A stretch of 64,000 bases of DNA from Symsagittifera roscoffensis (Eukaryota > Xenacoelomorpha > Acoela > Convolutidae). Position numbers and translations under genes: made by a program. Positions 57,380 to 64,000 of this stretch are shown here, one piece after another. The notes under the pieces are model-generated. The model was not told the DNA's origin. It was given only the letters and a program-made list of their open reading frames with translations, and made no database searches. Positions within the stretch are counted from its first letter, which is position 1. Every line of letters starts with the position of its first letter. The stretch is from assembly GCF_963678635.1 (NCBI RefSeq), contig NC_087066.1, forward strand, positions 9,390,723-9,454,722. Direction: 5' to 3'.

Positions 57380-58092
57380 ATGAGCCTTGTTTGAATAATG
57401 TCAATCAAAAAATATTCAAATTTCTTTGAGTTACTCTACAACAAAAATTTCCGTGTGATTTCTTTACTGATGAATTAGATGTAAATTCTTATTTTTCAAC
57501 ATTTTTTAGGACGTTTATGTGGTCCAAATAGAGCTCTTTGACTAAGTAAAGCTTTATCTGGTGAAATATACTCAATCAAAGATTTTACTTTCCACTCCGA
57601 CTATTGAGTGTCAAAGCTATAAATTTAGTGAGTTACACCTGACTAGGTTTTTTTGGAAAAAATGAAGTTAATCAAAAAGTCGTTTGAAAAAATTTCAAAG
57701 ACTCTCCTTTTTCCCTACACTATACCCAAAATTGTCAAAACTCCACAGAAAAGTTCCTTTTTCGTCCATTTGTTAAAAGATTTTCAAAAAAAATTTAAAA
57801 TCTTGCATGATCAGGTTTGGAAAAAGATTTCCAGAGATTTCGAGCTATCCTCTCAAATCTCAAAGAATTTGACTGTCTATTCAAAAATCAGCAACTCTTC
57901 ATTAATTACATGCAAAAATCAACTAATGTGAAGAAAAAAGATTTGGAAATGCTACTTGTTCTAATTTTTTTTCTTTTGTTAGTTATATTGACATTTTTTC
58001 GTATTTTTACAGCAAACCACTTTTGTTCATTCATTTTTGCTATTGTTTTTGTGTATAGTCTTACTTATTTGCGTATGTTTTACGTATCCTAA
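57380..58092 (+). CDS. small protein with hydrophobic C-terminal segments (unit 6)
   Basis: Two overlapping frames: 57653-57931 (MEKMKLIKKSFEKISKTLLF, then a Lys-rich helix-prone part) and 57817-58092. The latter ends in LLVLIFFLLLVILTFFRIF and FCSFIFAIVFVYSLTYLRMF, two likely membrane helices. One frameshift would join a Lys-rich soluble part to a membrane tail. Copies in units 3-5 are more decayed. It starts on the plus strand downstream of the CCAAT box at 57334. No family recognised. Confidence 0.4.
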
Positions 58093-58781
58093 TCAAATAC
58101 ATCAAAAAAACAATGCATTAAGATAGGGAACAGCACTCAAAAACACCAACAAAAATGTTTTAGCAAGAATTTTTAACAATAATTTTTTCGTTTTTTTATT
58201 TGCATAAAAAAGAACATATATTTTTGCAAATTTTTGGTGAAAACTCATGAAAAAAGTTGCATCTTACAAAGACGAAGTTCATCTAAGAAGTCTACAACGT
58301 ATTAAGATAGGGAAAAGACTTGGTAAGGTTTCAGTGTGATGGAAAGAGAATGGTAAGAAAAATGGTATTCGTGCGTTTTTTTTAATTGTTAAAAAGCAAT
58401 AGTTATGTACGTGTAGAATGTAGATTGATGTTTTTTGGTACTTGGTAAGTCAATGGTAAGAGTTTCAAAAAACAAATTTTTTTACAAAAAAAGACGAATT
58501 TTTCTTTTAAAATTCAGAACCCCATAAGATTCTATTCATTTTGACCTCTACCTAATTTATCAGATGTTCTAATTTTTTAAAACAGTGCTATGTCTACCTG
58601 AAGCTTTGGTGAGACCTACTGAAAATTCAAAAAAAGGCAATTTTTTGAGCGAAAATTTAAAAAAATTACATAGAAAATATATAAATCACTGCATTGTATT
58701 TTAAATTTACCGCAATATTCTACCTTTCAATATCTTAAAAGTAATATCATACGACATCATAAATAAAATTACTACACAAAA
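58093..58781. other. duplication junction and 3' flank of the unit 7 polymerase
   Basis: At about 58,282 sequence after the small gene jumps into GTCTACAACGTATTAAGATAGGG, the position equivalent to 52,247. From there on, 58,283-64,000 repeats 52,247-58,000 apart from the insertion at about 59,490-60,020. No gene in this stretch. Confidence 0.6.
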
Positions 58782-61700
58782 TCATTTTCTATTAGAGCAA
58801 TCGATTTGTATGAATTCCATCATACTGAGCTTGTCTTTTCGAATAAAAATATCTAAGTCCTTTCTTTGTTTGCACGTATGTTGCCACCGTATGATATACA
58901 ATTCCGAATCCTCTGTTAGTAGATGTAACGTTAATTGCATAATCGAATACTCTGCTTTACTTTGCCCTGGTACCATCTCCAGAATCCTCCAGTACCCGTT
59001 TATTTATTGCTTTGCTGCTAAATTTGAACTTATCGGAATTGTTGTCAAGCAGCAATATGTCTTGCTATACAAACATAGCATTTCTGTACATCTAAAACTT
59101 TCTTCAAAAAACGGCTCCTGTTTAGCATGCTCTTTATGCGTACTGCAACACGAGCGAGAAAAAATGTTATGTTTTGCAACCGCCTTGAAAAAGTATATGC
59201 AGTCAATTTCCCTCATTTTTTCCCAAGCAGCTCTCTTATCTGGTTGGATACAGTCGTATAAATATTCTTCTAAAAAACCTAAGTAAACCAAGTCTGTGTC
59301 CATCTTTAATTCTTCAAAATTGTTCACATCGCCGAATATGTCGAGGAAGTTGTAGTGGAGCTCCAAGATTCTCAGTTTTGCATACTGCAGTATGAAAAAT
59401 TCAACAAGGATGGTTTCTCTGTGTTCAATGGATGATTTCAGCAATTCGACCTACTATAAGTCTTTTGCAGCTGTAATCAGTCTCTTAAACTGTTCAAACT
59501 ACAATCTCCTACAGTCGGATTTCTCCAAAAGTAAGTGTTCACTCGATTAGAACAAAGCCAACCGCAGGCGGACTTTGAGCTGTCTGGACCACCCTGTTCT
59601 TAAGCATTTGGGCCTTCGCTCTTCTAAGTCTTTCTCCAACGAAGGCAAACTAAAGATCGAACACTGTTTAAACTCTCTCTCAATGCAATCATCACGAAGA
59701 AACTACACCGTTACTACATCTAAACCGCTCTTTGATCAACAGAATAGCCAAGTTTGAGCGACTTACTTTGAGTGTTCTATCCAGTCCCTAAGGATCTGAC
59801 AGATACACCAGTAAAAGAACTGGACCAATCCGAAGACTGATCATTCCTACAATCGGATTTCTCCAAAAGTAAGTGTTCACTCGATTAGAACAAAGCCAAC
59901 CGCAGTCGGACTTTGAGCTGTCTGGACCACGCTGTTCTTAAGCATTTGGGCCTTCGCTCTTCTAAGTCTTTCTGTAACGAAGGCAAACTAAAGATCGAAC
60001 AGTCTGTAATCGGTCTGTAATCTAATCTTCTCTTTTCGCATCAACCACTGATTGAATGAAATTATTGAAAGATTTTCCGGGACTATATTGCACAAAACGT
60101 TAATATTTGCTAAACTGGAAGCCAAGTTTCAATTAAAAGTTGAACAGAGGAATTACAAAAAGTCCATTTTCTAGCTTGAAAATAGATATCAGCATTCTCG
60201 GAGGATATTTTAACATTTTGTTCTCGATTGCATAGTGTTTCATGTAGTCTCCAAAATTTCTTCTTCTAAATTCGGTGTTTTTGAAAAAAAGGAGGAAAGT
60301 TGGCAAATTTAGATTTTAGTTAATCAGGAACAACAAAATGGTACTGAACAAAGTCAAAAAGAGACCCATTTTTCTTTTTGATAAAAGGGAGTCTTTAAAA
60401 AGAGATGAAGTGTAGGGAAAGAGGGTTTTGAAGTAATTTTTGATCTTTGCATCGGTTTGGAAAGTTTTCCACCACACACCATTTCTTCAACTTTGTATCC
60501 TTTCTTCTTTGTGTCTTCCCGTTTCATATCGTCCGTCTCTCTGCTCTTAGCCCCTCGATTAAAGTTCTGATTTTTTAACCAGGATTGAGCTTCTTGACAA
60601 GAACAGAAGTAGTAGTAAAGTCCCATTGCTTTGAACACTGTTTTACAGTGATCACAATAACCGTCCACATTAAAACAGTCAATTTTATTCTGTTTTCCAG
60701 ATGTGAAAAAGCTCTCATATTTGACAAGTTGAGTAAGGGTGAAGCTGGCTTGAATCAACTCCAACGATCGATTTACATATAATTGATGAATTTCTGATGA
60801 ATGTCTCATCAACTACAGCTTTTCGATTGAAAACATTCGTAAGTTCATCGGTCATGTCTTCTCGAAGTTCTTCACAAAAATCATCATCGCTTTTGCAAAT
60901 TGGATAAATCTTGTAAACTGTAGATTTGCGTGAACATAAATTTGCTAGATTTGGAAGAGTACTTAGAAGTTTCAACATGTCTATCCCCTTGTTATGTAAA
61001 AATTGAATCAATTTTGCATTGCATCCAGAGTTGTAACTACATTCTTAATACTGTACCGCTACAAAAGTCTTAGAACTTAGTCTTTCCGTTTTTCTTTCAA
61101 GTCACTCGTAGGTAATTGTAATGATCCAAGCAAGATGAAAACACAGACTTGATTTGAAGCTATTTCTGTGCTTGTTGTACGTCAAGCCCACTTTTTCTCA
61201 GCTTCTCATAGACAATGAAGTCTCTGTCAAGAGGTTTGTTGTTTCAAAGTTTACTGAAAAAGGCTTCATCAGGTGGCAGTTCGGGAAAATTAGATTCGTG
61301 TGGGATTCCAAACTACTCATAGGGAAACAATTATTTAGTTTCGCTTGCTTTATAGGTTCTGAGAAATGAGTCCGGAGCAGAAACTTCATTATGCGGAGAG
61401 TTTGTACATCTCCAAATTTGAAGGAAATCAAATCGTTTCCTTTTTTGATGACTGATTTTTCTTGTTCTTCATCGCGGATCAAATAGGGAACTAGTTAGGA
61501 CTTGATCGAAATCTAATAATGTCCACCACTATTGAATCCAAAAACAGGTAAAGTTATTTCAAATCTCCCAGATGTTGTTTCAAATCGATGAGTTGATTCT
61601 TCTGAAGTCGCAAGAATTGTGTTGACATATCTACTTCTTCCGAATCTTCAATGCATTAGTCTTCATACCCAAAATCGTTACTTGACTAATTTTTATCTCG

Positions 61701-63342
61701 TCCGTTTAGCTGATCGAGCATACTTTTTATTCTTTCATTGTCAGCCACTTCAACAATTTGAAAACTTTTTCTAATCTCTAGCGTCTTCTGTTCAGCCAAC
61801 AGCTCGAGGTTGGTTACAAAATCAAAAATTCAAAAATTAAATTCTGTGGATCTTTGTTGTACAAAGAGATGGGTTCATCAATCAAATTTAAAGATATAGA
61901 GACTGAAATTGGAAAATGTTTTCCTATCCAGCTTGTAGTTTGTGTCTCTTTCAGTTCCTCTGTAGGAACCCAAATCGACTCAAAATCGAAAATTGCTAGG
62001 TTTTTAAAAAGTTCGTTATCATCAGAAACTGGAAGATTCGATCCTTCTAGCTTTTGAAATGAAGCTCATACACGTTCTTTGGGTAAATATTTCTCACTCG
62101 ACCCTTGTATCTCAGAAGATGTTTGTTGAGAAATCGGATCTTTTGAAGAAAGTGTCACAACCAGGACACCGGAAACATTTAAAGAACTATCTATATCAAT
62201 TTAATGAATGGTATGGTTGTTAAATCTAAGTAGTTTGACTGTTTTATTAAATCTATCAATACTTCGTTGAGATCGTTTTCCGACAAATTCCTCTTCTGGA
62301 ATATCAAAATTGTATCTAAAGTTGTTTCTTTCCCAATTTTCTCGACAACAGGTAAATGTTCTGTTGAAACTCCACGAAAAGATTAAGGATCACGACCAGA
62401 CTTTGGTTTAAAGTCTGTAAAGCATCTAGAAGTGAGAGAGTCGAGATCATTCTGTCCGTTAATGTGCATGGCCATTGCGCGGAAAAGACACAGATGCTCT
62501 TTGTATGGTTCCTTCTCTCTCTTAGTAAAAAGACAGCTAACAGAATGATTTTTTGGTAGAGGTTCGAATTAGACAGAATCCGGACATCCCAATGGGATGT
62601 TTTTAAGCAAAGCAGCAAAAAAGTGTATCGATAGTATTCAACATCAATCTCCATTTTGTGTTTTGACGTTCTTGGTTGCATTGCTCCGCAATATAAAATT
62701 TTTCTATTTTTCGTTGAATTTATACCAAATCTGCTTTAGTACATAGCAAACGGGATTTTACAATCAACGTTTCGTTTTCATGGGTGTTGAAATATCGCTA
62801 TTCACTGGTCTCGATTTTTTGAAGAACAAACCGCATTTTTGATTTTTGCGGCAAAATCGAGCTTGTTGAATCGAGCTTCAATTTTCTAGTTGACTATTTT
62901 AGTATTTAATTTGAACATTTGGAGAATAAATATCTTTATCTCCCATTTTCCATCTCCGTATCTACTAGGTAATGTTGATAAGCATTAAATTCCTCTTTAA
63001 ATTTTTCACCATCCTCCCCTTCTTCCTCCACAATCCTGTTCAACTCAGCAAAGGTATCACTAGGCTTCTGTTGCTTAGCACCTTGTTCTTCGAGACAGTA
63101 GTAACTTGAGAACTCTTGTTCGCAAACAGGACAAGCGTTAAGCTTATTCGAACTTGGTTGAGCATGCATCTTCGCAACAAGATGATTCATCTCTTCTTTC
63201 TTCTTGGACAAGGTTACAATTAGGACACTTATGTTCATCTTTGTATTCACATCTCTTTCGATGTATCGCAGCATCAGATCTCTTGTATTCACCTTTCTGG
63301 CACATAACTTTCTTACTTCAGTTTAGAGCAGGCATTATCTAA
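58782..63342 (-). pseudogene. Polinton/adintovirus-like family B DNA polymerase, near full length with insertion (unit 7)
   Basis: Same order of parts as unit 6: N-terminal Cys/His region from 63,333; CPVCEQEFSSYYCLEEQ near 63,140 (last His changed); FGDVQTLRIMKFLLR near 61,410; motif A region DSSQLHPYS at 60756-60730; a 152-codon open stretch 60812-60354 with VDGYCDHCKTVF and KKKGYKVEEMVCGGK; a 146-codon open stretch 59444-59004 with FEELKMDTDLVYLGFLEEYL, motif C being DTDL at 59300-59289; and the Cys-rich C-terminal part. The gene is interrupted at about 59,490-60,020 by other sequence that replaces part of the palm. Inactive. Confidence 0.75.
59507..60001 (+). mobile_element. 495-bp insertion with 157-bp direct repeats inside the unit 7 polymerase
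   Basis: 59507-59663 and 59845-60001 are 157-bp direct repeats differing at a handful of bases (both begin TCCTAC and end AAAGATCGAACA), separated by 181 bp. The sequence is richer in G and C than its surroundings and occurs nowhere else in the window. Unit 6 lacks it, and about 150 bp of polymerase sequence present there (from about 53,450 to 53,590) is missing here. A plus-strand frame 59575-59757 (LDHPVLKHLGLRSSKSFSNE) spans repeat and centre. It could be a small LTR-like (TRIM-type) element or a captured tandem repeat; no TG...CA ends are seen. Confidence 0.55.
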
Positions 63343-63539
63343 AAAATAGAAAAAAGAAAACGTGTACTTAAGAAATGTTCCAAATTTGAAAACTTAAAGT
63401 ACCAATTGATTAAAAGAAAAAAATTTACTATTTTCATTTCGCGAAGTAATGAATTGCAAAATTCGAAGTAAATTTCGGTTAAATGTTTTTGATTGACAAT
63501 TAAAAATAAAGATTTTATCCGATAAAAAAGCGTATTTAT

Positions 63540-63810
63540 ACTAGCAATGACGTCCTTGCCTACGCATTTATCCTTTTTTTGGTCATGATGTCGTTCTTTG
63601 AATAGAAGGGACGTCTTCGCCTAGGCAATTTTTCAAGTCGTGGCTTCATTTTTTGAAAAGAAGTGACGTCACTTCCCATGCAATTTTCAATTTTCGGTAA
63701 TGACGTCATTCTAAATAGAAGAGACTTCACCACCCACTCAATTTTCCTTTTATGGTAACTACGTCTTCCTTTAATTTGAAAAGACGTCACCACCCACGTA
63801 ACTTTACAAT
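63540..63810. promoter_or_regulatory. TGACGTCA repeat array upstream of the unit 7 polymerase
   Basis: Perfect octamers at 63664-63671 and 63711-63718, plus several variants, in the same 60-bp pattern as the other arrays. The CCAAT box has decayed (ACCAAATCAG near 63,850). It is better preserved than the unit 6 array. Confidence 0.55.
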
Positions 63811-64000
63811 TATGAAGGAAATTCTAGAATTTTTAATGAAAAAAAAACACCAAATCAGAACTCCGCAGTTTCTGGACAAAAATTTGAATGAAATATAAGC
63901 CGTGTTTGAAAAATGTCAATCAGAAAATATTCAAATTTCTTCGAGTTACTCTACAAAAAAAAATCCGTGTGATTTTCTCACTGATGAATTAGATGTAGAT
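63811..64000 (+). other. start of the next small-gene region, cut by the window end
   Basis: Matches 57,310-57,490 (AACTCCGCAGTTTCTGGAC, TACTCTACAAAAAAAAATCC, CTGATGAATTAGATGTAGAT). The repeat therefore continues beyond base 64,000. Confidence 0.6.

Larger units (their letters stand above)
22896..64000. repeat. cluster of directly repeated, rearranged units of a PolB-bearing Polinton-like element
   Basis: The same ordered blocks recur in the same orientation about seven times: conserved repeat block, minisatellite remnant, polymerase 3' flank, polymerase gene (minus), TGACGTCA-rich upstream region, small plus-strand ORFs. Units differ by deletions. Approximate units are 22,907-26,484; 26,485-37,340; 37,341-41,878; 41,879-46,740; 46,741-51,070; 51,071-58,282; 58,283 to beyond the window. 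Family B polymerase motifs tie the cluster to Polinton/Maverick or adintovirus-like elements. Integrase, capsid and packaging genes of such elements are not seen, and no terminal inverted repeat was found by eye. Confidence 0.75.

Overview
The window is AT-rich eukaryotic DNA, most likely from an invertebrate animal genome. I see no host housekeeping gene, no rRNA and no tRNA. Almost everything recognisable is decayed mobile or virus-like DNA, and the assignment to an animal rests only on the element families present. One run of exactly 200 N (21632-21831) is an assembly gap.

Region 1, 1 to about 14,480, minus strand: a long, broken Ty3/gypsy-type LTR retroelement with an envelope-like region (errantivirus-like layout). 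Read on the minus strand from high to low coordinates it holds an LTR-like end, gag, a protease DSG site, reverse transcriptase, RNase H, integrase, and an env-like region with a hydrophobic leader. All parts are fragmented, and the visible RT and integrase catalytic motifs are damaged. Region 2, about 14,480-16,400: a spacer holding one copy of a repeat block that otherwise belongs to the array further right. Region 3, about 16,400-22,895, plus strand: a second, head-to-head copy of the same retroelement family. It has gag and env pieces but no visible pol, and the gap lies inside it.

Region 4, about 22,896-64,000: a cluster of directly repeated, rearranged copies of one large element. Its main gene, on the minus strand, is a broken family B DNA polymerase of the kind carried by Polinton/Maverick and adintovirus-like elements. 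It shows N-terminal C2H2-type fingers, an exonuclease-like segment, motif A (DASQLHPYS), motif C (DTDS) and a cysteine-rich C-terminal part. Two copies span the whole gene (52,765-56,877 and 58,782-63,342). Two carry only the N-terminal part and four only the C-terminal part. Upstream of the polymerase start lie arrays of repeats rich in the palindrome TGACGTCA, usually followed by one or two AACCAATCAG boxes. In the left part of the cluster these lead into small plus-strand ORFs, so the layout looks like a divergent promoter. Other plus-strand ORFs recur from unit to unit (a small protein with a hydrophobic C-terminus, and a protein with a KRRR stretch) and match no family I know. A 120-bp minisatellite (31,546-33,232) has expanded in one unit only.

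The cluster grew by successive tandem duplications whose junctions can be placed at about 25,118, 26,484, 28,768, 35,592, 35,887, 41,878 and 58,282. I find no Polinton integrase, capsid gene or packaging ATPase in the window, so these look like incomplete or degenerate derivatives. Every reading of function is from sequence inspection alone; family assignments need profile searches.
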